From positions 418,779-482,778 of the forward strand of contig JAWLGR010000001.1 of assembly GCA_041684965.1 (NCBI GenBank): a stretch of DNA of 64,000 nt. Reading direction: 5' to 3'. The DNA comes from Mariniphaga sp041684965 (GTDB lineage: Bacteria; Bacteroidota; Bacteroidia; Bacteroidales; Prolixibacteraceae). Below the pieces are notes generated by a model that worked only from the letters and a program-made list of their open reading frames with translations, was not told the DNA's origin and ran no database searches. Of the stretch, positions 18,077-26,164 are shown piece after piece. The number at the start of each line of letters is the position of its first letter. Positions within the stretch are counted from its first letter, which is position 1. The position numbers were made by a program, and so were the translations under genes.

Positions 18077-19126
18077 ATGACTTCAAATCTAAACAGGAGA
18101 AAGTTTATATACTCTTCCCTATTTGCCAGCCTGGGAATTTCTGTTTTCGGGCAAATAAATCAATTTAACCTTAACCCGCTCCAATTACTGGATCCTTTAA
18201 TGGTAGGTTCGAATGGGAAACCGATCAAAACATTGGGTAAATGGAAAAAGTATCGTAAAGTAATAGAAAACAGATGGCTTAATTATATGGGTGCAATTGC
18301 AGCCAATCCTTCAATTCCTAAAATCAAAATATTAGAAGAAGATTATCCGGAAGGATTAATTCGGCAGTTAATTGAATACGAAGGTGAGCCAGGAATAAAT
18401 GTCCGTGCTTATCTGCTTAAACCTCAAAAAGTCAGTAAACGGCTTCCTGCTGTTGTAGCGCTTCATTCTACAAGTGACTACGAAATGTTATATATATCAG
18501 GAGTTGAGAAAGGAAAAATTGTTCCGTTTGGTTACAACATGGCAAAAAAAGGATATGTAGTTATTTGTCCTCAATGTTTCTTATGGCATGAGCGGAATGA
18601 ACGCAGCTTTGAAGAAATGACCAGACTCTTCCAGGAAAGACATCCTCACTCAAAAGGAATGGCTAAAATGTTATTTGATGCCCAGCGTGCTGTCGACGTC
18701 CTTGTGGCTTTAGACGAAGTAGACAAAAAAAGAATTGGAGCCCTGGGACATTCCCTTGGTGCTAAGGAAGCATTTTATCTGGGAGCATTTGATGACCGTG
18801 TTAAAGTGATTGTAAGCAATGAAGGAGGAATTGGGATAGATTTTTCTAACTGGGATGCTGTCTGGTATCTGGGAGAGGATATCCATCAATTCGGTCATCA
18901 GCATCATGAAGTATTGGCTTTGGTTGCGCCAAAACCATTTCTTCTTATAGGAGGCGATTCTGCGGATGGGGAAATAAGCCGCCCGTATATTGAAGCTGTG
19001 AAACCGGTTTATAATTTGTATGGCAACGATAATAACAGACTTGACCTGTTTAATCATGGAACAGGGCATAGTGTACACCCTGAATCGGAAAGAAAAACGT
19101 ACGACTGGATGATTCGATATCTTTGA
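18077..19126 (+). CDS. Tat-exported dienelactone hydrolase/acetylxylan esterase-like protein
   Basis: 349 aa. The N-terminus NRRKFIYSSLFASLGISVFG is a twin-arginine-type signal. The body is an alpha/beta hydrolase: GHSLG with nucleophile S226, AVVALHSTSDY forming the oxyanion region, KPFLLIGGDSADGE with the likely acid, and a terminal histidine in NHGTGHSVHPE. The closest fold class is dienelactone hydrolase or AXE1-like esterases that deacylate sugars. It is the first gene of the plus-strand block. Its stop overlaps a possible TTG start of the next frame, but the real start there is probably 42 bp further on. Confidence 0.75.
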   Translation: MTSNLNRRKFIYSSLFASLGISVFGQINQFNLNPLQLLDPLMVGSNGKPIKTLGKWKKYRKVIENRWLNYMGAIAANPSIPKIKILEEDYPEGLIRQLIEYEGEPGINVRAYLLKPQKVSKRLPAVVALHSTSDYEMLYISGVEKGKIVPFGYNMAKKGYVVICPQCFLWHERNERSFEEMTRLFQERHPHSKGMAKMLFDAQRAVDVLVALDEVDKKRIGALGHSLGAKEAFYLGAFDDRVKVIVSNEGGIGIDFSNWDAVWYLGEDIHQFGHQHHEVLALVAPKPFLLIGGDSADGEISRPYIEAVKPVYNLYGNDNNRLDLFNHGTGHSVHPESERKTYDWMIRYL

Positions 19127-19167
19127 GCAGGAGTGTTGTGGGCAGTTTCTGCATAAATAAAAGGAAA

Positions 19168-20049
19168 ATGATCAAAAGTATTCTTGAAATATCTTTATTT
19201 ATTTTTATTTCCACCTATGTATTTGGAGGAGATAATGTTGAAAACAAAGCGGTTTCTTCATACAAACCTGTAAAATATGTTGCATTCTCGGCTGATACAG
19301 AAGCTTACTTTACTCCGGTAAATTTTGAACAGTTTCAGGGTGAGTATACAAGTGAAATAATTAAAGTGTGTGAGCTTCATGATATTCCGTTTACCTGGCT
19401 TATTATAGTTGATAAACATCATGTTGAGACAAGGGCTATGGCTGAGAAGCACTATCCATTACGTAAGCATATTGATGAGTTTTCACTTCATGCACATTTT
19501 AAATGGTTCATAATGAGTCATTCTGACGATTTTGAATCATTTAAAATGCCTGAAAACAGAATTCAATGGCTTACTGATGCAAAAAATGCTATAAAACATG
19601 CAGGCCTTCCAAAGCCCCGGACATTTCGTTATGGTGGAGGTGACAGTCAGGCTAATTTTTATCATATTGAAGATATTAAATTCTTAATAGATAAATTGGG
19701 AATCAGGAATTTTCTGTTTTCCGAAGAAAACCTGCAAAATGTAATTGGTATTGGGTCTGTCACGCATTTACACAATAACGTTTGGGAAATTGATGGTAAA
19801 AGAAAGGTTACATTGCTTTCTACGTGTGTTTATCTCGATGTAGATGAAGAAGTCGTAATCAGAAAGATTTACGAAAGACTGGATTCTGCTGATTACGCTG
19901 TTATAGGCTGCCACGATTACAGAAAAAACGTTCCTGTAAACATGCATAAAGCAATTGAGGCCATCAATGAAAAGTACAGTGTCAGATATGTTACTATTGA
20001 CCAATTAGGGAAGTTAATTCGAAAGGGAAAAGTTAAAAATCCGATTTAA
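19168..20049 (+). CDS. Secreted polysaccharide-deacetylase-like protein
   Basis: 293 aa from the ATG at 19168, chosen because it gives signal peptide MIKSILEISLFIFISTYVFGG and has AAGGAA just before it; a TTG-led extension from 19123 would put 15 polar residues ahead of the signal. The fold looks like a NodB-type deacetylase: VKYVAFSADTEAYF (metal Asp and neighbouring acid), EFSLHAHFKW (histidines in place of HxxxH), FRYGGGDSQ (equivalent of the RxG/P motif) and a late VIGCHDYRKN. It may deacetylate an amino sugar or be a related amidase. The motifs are atypical enough that activity is not certain. Confidence 0.6.
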   Translation: MIKSILEISLFIFISTYVFGGDNVENKAVSSYKPVKYVAFSADTEAYFTPVNFEQFQGEYTSEIIKVCELHDIPFTWLIIVDKHHVETRAMAEKHYPLRKHIDEFSLHAHFKWFIMSHSDDFESFKMPENRIQWLTDAKNAIKHAGLPKPRTFRYGGGDSQANFYHIEDIKFLIDKLGIRNFLFSEENLQNVIGIGSVTHLHNNVWEIDGKRKVTLLSTCVYLDVDEEVVIRKIYERLDSADYAVIGCHDYRKNVPVNMHKAIEAINEKYSVRYVTIDQLGKLIRKGKVKNPI

Positions 20050-20060
20050 AATTTATTACA

Positions 20061-22118
20061 ATGTTACAAAGATCTTTTTTGCCATTTGTTTTTTTGATTC
20101 TTTATTACCTTGTTGGTTGCACAATTAGTGCAAGCAGTCCATCAACTTATGAAGAACAGGATGCTGCAAACAATATACGATTTTACCTTTCCAGGGTTGC
20201 CGCAGAAATTACTGACAATTCTCTTGCAGACATTAAATCAACGGCTGATTTGGAGAAAATCCGTTCTGAACGGCATGGACAATTCATTGAGATGATGGGT
20301 ATTCAGGATTATGCGGGAAAGGAAAAAACAGACCTGAAAGTCACAATAACAGGAACAATTCAGCGTGATGGTTACCGGATTGAAAAATTTCATTATCAAT
20401 CGATACCTGGTTTATATGTTCCTGCTCATTTATATATTCCTGATAATATTGAACAGCCCACAGCAGCAATTTTATATGTAAATGGCCATTCTATTACACA
20501 GAATGTGCATTACCAGCCATACCCTGCTAAGTTTGCTGAGTTGGGATTTGTATGCCTCATAATTGAAACCATTCAGTTTGGGGAAGTAAAGGGACATCAC
20601 TGGGGATGTTATGCCAACGGTTGGTTTAACTGGTACAGCCGCGGATATAATCCTGGGGGTGTAGAGCTGTGGAATGCTATCCGCGGATTGGATATATTGG
20701 CTTCCCGGCCGGAAGTAGATCCTGAAAGAATGGGCGTAACAGGAATTTCCGGAGGAGGGTCTCAAAGCTGGTATATTGCAGCAGCCGATCCAAGGGTCAA
20801 GGCAGTAGCACCGGTATGTGGTGCCAGTACTTTGAAAGATCAAATTGGAAAACGAACAGTAGATGGACATTGCGACTGCATGATGCCTACAAATACTTAT
20901 CTGGTAGATTTTCAGGATATAGGTGCCCTCATTGCACCCAGGCCTCTGCTGATTGCTCAGGCCGATGGAGACGGAATGAACACCATTGAATCGGCAAGAG
21001 AGTTGCATGCTGATATAAAAAGGTTATATGATTTGTACGATGCAGGAGACAGAGTTTCATTGATCGAAACTCCCGGGGGCCATTCTTACCACAAGTTATC
21101 AAGAGAAGGCTCACATTCCTTTTTTCTGAAGTATTTAATGGGAAAAGATATTTCTCCTGAAGAGGCCGGAGATATTGACCTTAATACTGAAAACCGGTTG
21201 TCGGCTGATGAATTGAGGGTGTTTACTGAAGGTATCCCTGAAAATGACCTCACTCCTGTAATTCAGGATCATTTTGTTAAACTTGCAGAAGCTCCTGAAC
21301 TAAATAATGAGAATTCCTTTTTTAGCCATAAGGAGCAAGTAAAGAAATCCCTTTTGGAAAAGACTTTTGGCGCTTTCCCGGAAGTTGCCCCACCATTTGA
21401 TGCACGCAGGGAGTTTCGTGCTAAAGATGGAGGTAAATACGGCTGGAATATATACAGTTTCGTTCCTGAAAAAGGATGGCGCCTGAATGTGGATTTTCAT
21501 TGGAGGGCTGATACGGCTGTTAAGAAACCACTAATGATTGTACTAAAAAATTACGATGAAGATCGCTGGGGGCCGGAAAGTTTCATCTCAGGGCTGGATA
21601 CTACGTGGAATATAGCCTATTTTGAAGCACGGGGAATAGGTGAAACCGGTTGGGATCCTGCATTGCAGTGGCATATAAGGAGGGCATCTGCCTGGACGGG
21701 CAGAACCATTGCTTCCATGCAAGTGTACGACCTGTTGCGCTGTATAGAGTTTTGCAGAACATTACCAATGATTGATCCTGAAAGAATTTCAATCGCTGCA
21801 AAAGATGAAATGACAGTGGTTGCTCTTTATACTGCTCTGCTGGATGGACAATGTGAGCAATTGGTGCTTAAGAATCCGATTGAAACACAAAATAGTACCA
21901 GCCAAAGAAACGGCAAGGGACAGGCTGTTGAAATGCTAAATGTACTCAGGATTACAGACGTAAATCAATTGCCTGCATTAGTCAGTCCAACGCATACCAC
22001 CATAATAGGAGAATTACCTGAAAGCTATTTGTGGTCAAAAAATACTCTGGATCGCCTTGGTAAGGAGAATATCGTTCAGGTTGAAAGGATGCGGGATGTT
22101 GCAGTAGTAACTGATTGA
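20061..22118 (+). CDS. Acetyl xylan esterase-like alpha/beta hydrolase lipoprotein
   Basis: 685 aa with a lipobox LVGC (Cys20). The first half is a typical large esterase of Bacteroidota sugar loci: AILYVNGHSITQNVHYQPYPAKFAELGF, then PERMGVTGISGGGSQSW with nucleophile S230, APVCGASTL, APRPLLIAQADGDGMN (acid) and ETPGGHSYHK (histidine). The second half (from about 400) has a looser repeat of the same fold (DPERISIAAKDEMTVVALYTALLDG) without the nucleophile elbow, so it is probably a non-catalytic lobe. Deacetylation of a polymer or its fragments is likely. The gene follows the deacetylase-like gene by 11 bp. Confidence 0.75.
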   Translation: MLQRSFLPFVFLILYYLVGCTISASSPSTYEEQDAANNIRFYLSRVAAEITDNSLADIKSTADLEKIRSERHGQFIEMMGIQDYAGKEKTDLKVTITGTIQRDGYRIEKFHYQSIPGLYVPAHLYIPDNIEQPTAAILYVNGHSITQNVHYQPYPAKFAELGFVCLIIETIQFGEVKGHHWGCYANGWFNWYSRGYNPGGVELWNAIRGLDILASRPEVDPERMGVTGISGGGSQSWYIAAADPRVKAVAPVCGASTLKDQIGKRTVDGHCDCMMPTNTYLVDFQDIGALIAPRPLLIAQADGDGMNTIESARELHADIKRLYDLYDAGDRVSLIETPGGHSYHKLSREGSHSFFLKYLMGKDISPEEAGDIDLNTENRLSADELRVFTEGIPENDLTPVIQDHFVKLAEAPELNNENSFFSHKEQVKKSLLEKTFGAFPEVAPPFDARREFRAKDGGKYGWNIYSFVPEKGWRLNVDFHWRADTAVKKPLMIVLKNYDEDRWGPESFISGLDTTWNIAYFEARGIGETGWDPALQWHIRRASAWTGRTIASMQVYDLLRCIEFCRTLPMIDPERISIAAKDEMTVVALYTALLDGQCEQLVLKNPIETQNSTSQRNGKGQAVEMLNVLRITDVNQLPALVSPTHTTIIGELPESYLWSKNTLDRLGKENIVQVERMRDVAVVTD

Positions 22119-22201
22119 TTTAAATTCAGCGTTAACATCTGATTATATATCACATGCATTATTGAAATTTAATGGAAGCTGTAAAATGAAGAATTTATCT
22201 A

Positions 22202-23215
22202 ATGAGATTTAAAATGAGAATTAATTGTTTTGTAATTTATCTGCTTGGCATTTTTTTTAACAGCTTAGTTAGTCTGGCTAACCCGAAAGATACATGTGCC
22301 GTTTTGACAGGGACTCCTCTAAATCCGGATTCTTATCAGACAGTAAAATTTATTCTCGAAAAACAGCTTAATTGTTTTGTAAAGGATATTTCTCTGGAGA
22401 CAGATGAAATTGCTACTGCAGATTTAACCAATATCAAATTTCTTTATTGGGCCGGAGGTCCATATTTTAAATTTAATCCTTCTGAAGCTGCTGCTAAAAA
22501 TATCAGGAAGGCTGTTGCTAACGGAATGGGATATTTTGGAACATGCGGAGGAAGTTTAATTGCTGTAGATTCTACACGAAATCCCCGTGCAAACCAATTA
22601 AGTCTTTTCCCAGGTTATCAACCTTATGGAAACGGAAGAAGTATGAGAGATTATGAACTAAATTTAGAACATCCGGTAATTGTGAATTCATCGGTTGCTG
22701 ATAGTTTTAAAATGAGGGAAAGTATTCATTACAGTGGAGGAGGAAGCGATTTTTGTCCTTCTGTTCCCGGGCTTGTAAACTGGGTGATTGGAAAAGATGT
22801 GCTGCGTAATACCCCTGCATTAACCTGTACAATGTATGGAAAAGGAAGGGTGTTTTTATCGGTTGCTCATCCGGAAAGATCATATTTGCCCGCAACGTGG
22901 AAATTTGTTCTTCTTGCAGCCGAATGGTGTCTGGGACGGAATAATCCGTTAGAAAATAAAGCACCAGTAGTACAAACCAGTTTTCCACAAACAGGCAAAG
23001 TCAATCAGGAATTAGTATTTTCTGCGGTCGGATCTGATGACCCGGAAGGATATCCACTAGGTTTTATATGGAATTTTAACGATGGAACAGAATTATCTTT
23101 TAAACCTGAGGAGAAACATGTTTTTTCCCGTAAAGGTGACTATAACGTTACTTTAAGGATTACCGACGGAGTAAATGAAATATCCTGTTCACAGATAATT
23201 ACTATCGAAAACTAG
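22202..23215 (+). CDS. Secreted GATase1-like protein with C-terminal PKD domain
   Basis: 337 aa with an N-terminal signal (INCFVIYLLGIFFNSLVSLA). Residues 30-245 resemble the class I glutamine-amidotransferase fold of the biotin-ligase N-terminal (BPL_N) type: CAVLTGTPLNPDSYQ, LYWAGGPYFKF, and the nucleophile elbow YFGTCGGS with C115; FLSVAHPERS supplies a histidine. Residues about 252-337 form a PKD domain (KAPVVQTSFPQTGKVNQEL, WNFNDGTE, KGDYNVTLRITDG). An exported GATase-like fold joined to PKD suggests extracellular glycan-related use, but no activity is known to me. The downstream aldo-keto reductase starts 60 bp later. Confidence 0.6.
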   Translation: MRFKMRINCFVIYLLGIFFNSLVSLANPKDTCAVLTGTPLNPDSYQTVKFILEKQLNCFVKDISLETDEIATADLTNIKFLYWAGGPYFKFNPSEAAAKNIRKAVANGMGYFGTCGGSLIAVDSTRNPRANQLSLFPGYQPYGNGRSMRDYELNLEHPVIVNSSVADSFKMRESIHYSGGGSDFCPSVPGLVNWVIGKDVLRNTPALTCTMYGKGRVFLSVAHPERSYLPATWKFVLLAAEWCLGRNNPLENKAPVVQTSFPQTGKVNQELVFSAVGSDDPEGYPLGFIWNFNDGTELSFKPEEKHVFSRKGDYNVTLRITDGVNEISCSQIITIEN

Positions 23216-23275
23216 TACTCCTCTTTGCAGAAAGGGATAATAAAAATTATTGCTGTATTTAATTTGAGAAAAATA

Positions 23276-24307
23276 ATGAAATCAAATTTATCACGCCGGA
23301 AGTTTATAAATGATTCGTCAAAGGCAGCTTTGGCATTATCAGTTGCAGGATTTACAGGTTCATGTTCATTGTTTAATGAGAAGGGAGAAAAATATAAAAT
23401 TCCACGTCGCAAATTGGGAAAGACGGGGCTGGATGTATCTATTTTATCTTTTGGCGCGGGGACGCAGTTTCTTCAAAATAACGATGGTGAGTGGGAGAAA
23501 GTGTTACAGGAAGCAGTCGATGCAGACATCAATCTGTTCGATACTGCTCCCAGTTATCTTGCTTCAAGATTCTGGCAAACAGGAGATGGCAAATCACTTG
23601 ACAGCAGTGAAGAAAGATTAGGACGTATTTTGCCCCCCTACCGAAATAAAATATATTTAGCTACAAAACTTGAAACACGAAAACCTGATGAGGTACTGGA
23701 AGAACTGGAAGGCAGTTTAAAAAGGATGAACACCGATTATGTAGACATTCTGATGATTCATGGCATCAGTGAATCGGATAAATTGTCTGAAATAGAAAAA
23801 GGAGTATACAGGAAAATGGTTCAGATTAAAGAATCAGGAATGGCAAAATATATTGGGTTTACCAGCATGCAACATGCACATCATGCAGCCCTTTTTCTTG
23901 AAAAGCTGGATTTTGATGTAACGCTTCTAACAATGAACCCTACAAAATATGGTGATTTTGCAGAGGTAGCATTACCTGTAGCGCAAAGAAAAAATGTAGG
24001 TGTCCTTGCTATGAAGGTCATGCGGGACATTGTTGGAAAGGAAGCTTCTCCCAAAGAGTTGCTGGAGTATGTCTGGACCCAGGAAGGAGTTGCCTCTGCA
24101 CTGATTGGTTATCATGGCACCGTGCCAATTACTGAAAACGTTCTGTTGGCACAGGAGTTCGGTGAAATGAAAGTAGCCGAATTGGATCGGAAAGATTTGG
24201 AGAAACGTTTGGCCGGTTTAGCCGGTCCTCATGCACTCAGCTGGGCACAACCCGGATACAGGGATGGTGCTGCCGTTGTGCAGGGTGGAATTGAATTTTT
24301 AGGTTAA
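23276..24307 (+). CDS. Tat-exported aldo/keto reductase-family oxidoreductase
   Basis: 343 aa from the ATG at 23276, which gives a Tat signal (SRRKFINDSSKAALALSVAGFTGSC); an in-frame TTG at 23225 is rejected because it would bury the signal. The body is a TIM-barrel aldo-keto reductase: GKTGLDVSILSFGAG, the catalytic Asp and Tyr in NLFDTAPSYLASR, Lys in KIYLATKLE and His in VDILMIHGI. The reaction would be NAD(P)H-dependent reduction or oxidation of a sugar carbonyl. A Tat signal fits export of a cofactor-loaded enzyme and is common in Bacteroidota sugar loci. The C-terminus is slightly extended (VLAQEFGEMK to VQGGIEFLG). Confidence 0.8.
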   Translation: MKSNLSRRKFINDSSKAALALSVAGFTGSCSLFNEKGEKYKIPRRKLGKTGLDVSILSFGAGTQFLQNNDGEWEKVLQEAVDADINLFDTAPSYLASRFWQTGDGKSLDSSEERLGRILPPYRNKIYLATKLETRKPDEVLEELEGSLKRMNTDYVDILMIHGISESDKLSEIEKGVYRKMVQIKESGMAKYIGFTSMQHAHHAALFLEKLDFDVTLLTMNPTKYGDFAEVALPVAQRKNVGVLAMKVMRDIVGKEASPKELLEYVWTQEGVASALIGYHGTVPITENVLLAQEFGEMKVAELDRKDLEKRLAGLAGPHALSWAQPGYRDGAAVVQGGIEFLG

Positions 24308-24425
24308 ATTTTATGTTATAACTTATAGCTTGCATGACTTTTTTAAGGAAAATCAATTTAATGGTATGAGAAAGTTGCCTGTTTTCTTATTAATTTGGAC
24401 GAATGAGAACTTTAATTAAATAGCT

Positions 24426-26138
24426 ATGTATTTCAACAGACCAAAACGATTCAAACCCCTTTTGCTTACTGTTCTTCTGGTTGTATACTATACAGTCAGC
24501 GGAACCGATGTAACTGTTCATAATGCTTCCGGTTTAAGGAGTGCCCTGTCAGGTGCCCAACCTGGTACGAACATTCTTCTTATGCCTGGAAATTATGGAA
24601 ATGGAATTTGGATAAGCAATATCAGCGGGACACCTGATAATCCTATTACAATTACTGCAGCAGAGAAACAAAACCAGCCTGTTTTTGAAGGAGGAGGACA
24701 GGCATTGCACTTTACTGATTGTAATTATATCATTGTTAGCAGTATAATAGTCAGGGGAAGCACCAGTAATGGAATAAATACCGATGACGGAGGTAGTTTT
24801 GATACGCCTTCGAAAGGAATGGTATTTGACAATATTACAATTGAGAACATTGGCCCTTCAGGCAATCACGATGCGTTAAAACTTTCCGGCCTCCAGGATT
24901 TTGTAGTAAAAAACTGTACCTTCTCCGGCTGGGGAGGTTCGGCCATTGATATGGTAGGTTGCCAGGACGGAATTATTGAGAATTGTCGTTTTATTGGTAA
25001 AGCAGGTTATTCGCAGGATAATGGAATACAAACCAAAGGAGGTACTGAGCGCATTCTTATTCGTCTGAACTTTTTTAAGAACGCTGGTCAACGTGGAATT
25101 AATATCGGTGGAAGCACGGGCCTGGCCTATTTCCGCCCGAAACTGGTAAATTATGAGGCAAAAGACATAGAAATTGCCGGTAATCATTTTGTTGGCAGCC
25201 CGGCACCTGTCGCTTATGTTACGTCAGTTAACTGCACTGTTCATCACAACACAATCGTCTTCCCCGAAAAATGGGTAATGCGTATTCTTCAGGAGCAGCC
25301 GATCGACCAGTTTTTACCTTGCCAGTACGGTGTTTTTGAATCCAATCTGATCATATATGATACAAAAGTTCAAACTTATGTAAACATAGGTCCAAATACC
25401 TTGCCTGGAACTTTTTCTTTTAGTAAAAATGTATGGTATTCAGTTGATCTTAACCGCACCCCTTCTCTTCCTGCTGAAGAAAAGGATGGAGTATACCAGG
25501 TAAATCCCATGGCTTTAAATGCAGAATCAGAGGATATAAAAATTGAAAGCAAGGATCCACGTATATTGGTGGCAGGAGCACATGCGTACAAAACGATGTT
25601 AGCTAAAAAGAATTTTAGCTACCAAACTATTATACGAAATCAAAGCAACGAGTTGGTTGTGGATGCAGCTATAGGGATGCAAATAAGTATTCTTCAGGGG
25701 TCTGAAAACGGAAAGGTTGTTTATTCTGAAACCCATAGTCCGATATCCAACAATAATGGATTGGTGAGTATTTTAATAGGCAGCAGAAGTGGATTTGATG
25801 ATATTAACTGGTCTGCAGGACCCTACTTCCTGAAAACTGAAATAGATTTTACAGGGGGAACAAGTTATACAACCTCAAATGTTCAGGAAATTTTAAGCAT
25901 CCCATATACCTTAAATGCAAAAACTGCAGAAGGTTTTTCCGGTACTGTGCCTGAAAAGGATCCACTTTACGAAACTTCTGCAGGAAAAGGTATTAACAGA
26001 ACCAAAATGGACAATTGGAACATTAAGCAATCTTCTTTAACCGGTGGAAATGGTATAATTATAAAAGATAATGTCATTAGTGTAGATGATAATTATTTTT
26101 CCGGGGATACTACTAAAACAGAAGGTGCAGTTCCTTAA
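24426..26138 (+). CDS. Secreted beta-helix protein with C-terminal adapter domain
   Basis: 570 aa with an N-terminal signal. Residues 28-390 form a right-handed parallel beta-helix of the chondroitinase B/PL6-like type: SALSGAQPGTNILLMPGNYG, then rung motifs such as NGINTDDGGS, DNITIENIGPSGNHDALKLSG, IENCRFIGKAGYSQDNGIQ and INIGGSTG. From AGAHAYKTML (about 392) the chain switches to the adapter domain (FSYQTIIRNQSNELVV, VVYSETHSPISNNNGLVSILIG, PYFLKTEIDFTGGTSY, LSIPYTLNAKTAEG) and ends EGAVP shortly after. In the other three proteins the adapter precedes a catalytic domain; here it is last, so the gene may have lost or never gained one. Confidence 0.75.
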   Translation: MYFNRPKRFKPLLLTVLLVVYYTVSGTDVTVHNASGLRSALSGAQPGTNILLMPGNYGNGIWISNISGTPDNPITITAAEKQNQPVFEGGGQALHFTDCNYIIVSSIIVRGSTSNGINTDDGGSFDTPSKGMVFDNITIENIGPSGNHDALKLSGLQDFVVKNCTFSGWGGSAIDMVGCQDGIIENCRFIGKAGYSQDNGIQTKGGTERILIRLNFFKNAGQRGINIGGSTGLAYFRPKLVNYEAKDIEIAGNHFVGSPAPVAYVTSVNCTVHHNTIVFPEKWVMRILQEQPIDQFLPCQYGVFESNLIIYDTKVQTYVNIGPNTLPGTFSFSKNVWYSVDLNRTPSLPAEEKDGVYQVNPMALNAESEDIKIESKDPRILVAGAHAYKTMLAKKNFSYQTIIRNQSNELVVDAAIGMQISILQGSENGKVVYSETHSPISNNNGLVSILIGSRSGFDDINWSAGPYFLKTEIDFTGGTSYTTSNVQEILSIPYTLNAKTAEGFSGTVPEKDPLYETSAGKGINRTKMDNWNIKQSSLTGGNGIIIKDNVISVDDNYFSGDTTKTEGAVP

Positions 26139-26164
26139 TAATGAACAAATAACAAAATTCAGTT

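Noticed and set aside
19123..19167. TTG-led N-terminal extension of the deacetylase-like gene
   Set aside because: It would place 15 polar residues ahead of a clear signal peptide that starts at the ATG at 19168.
23225..23275. TTG-led extension of the aldo-keto reductase
   Set aside because: The Tat motif SRRKF begins right after the ATG at 23276, so the longer start would hide the signal.
26139..26164. Frameshift joining the beta-helix/adapter gene and the beta-helix/lyase gene
   Set aside because: The second gene has its own start and signal segment, and both carry a complete beta-helix, so they are tandem paralogues.
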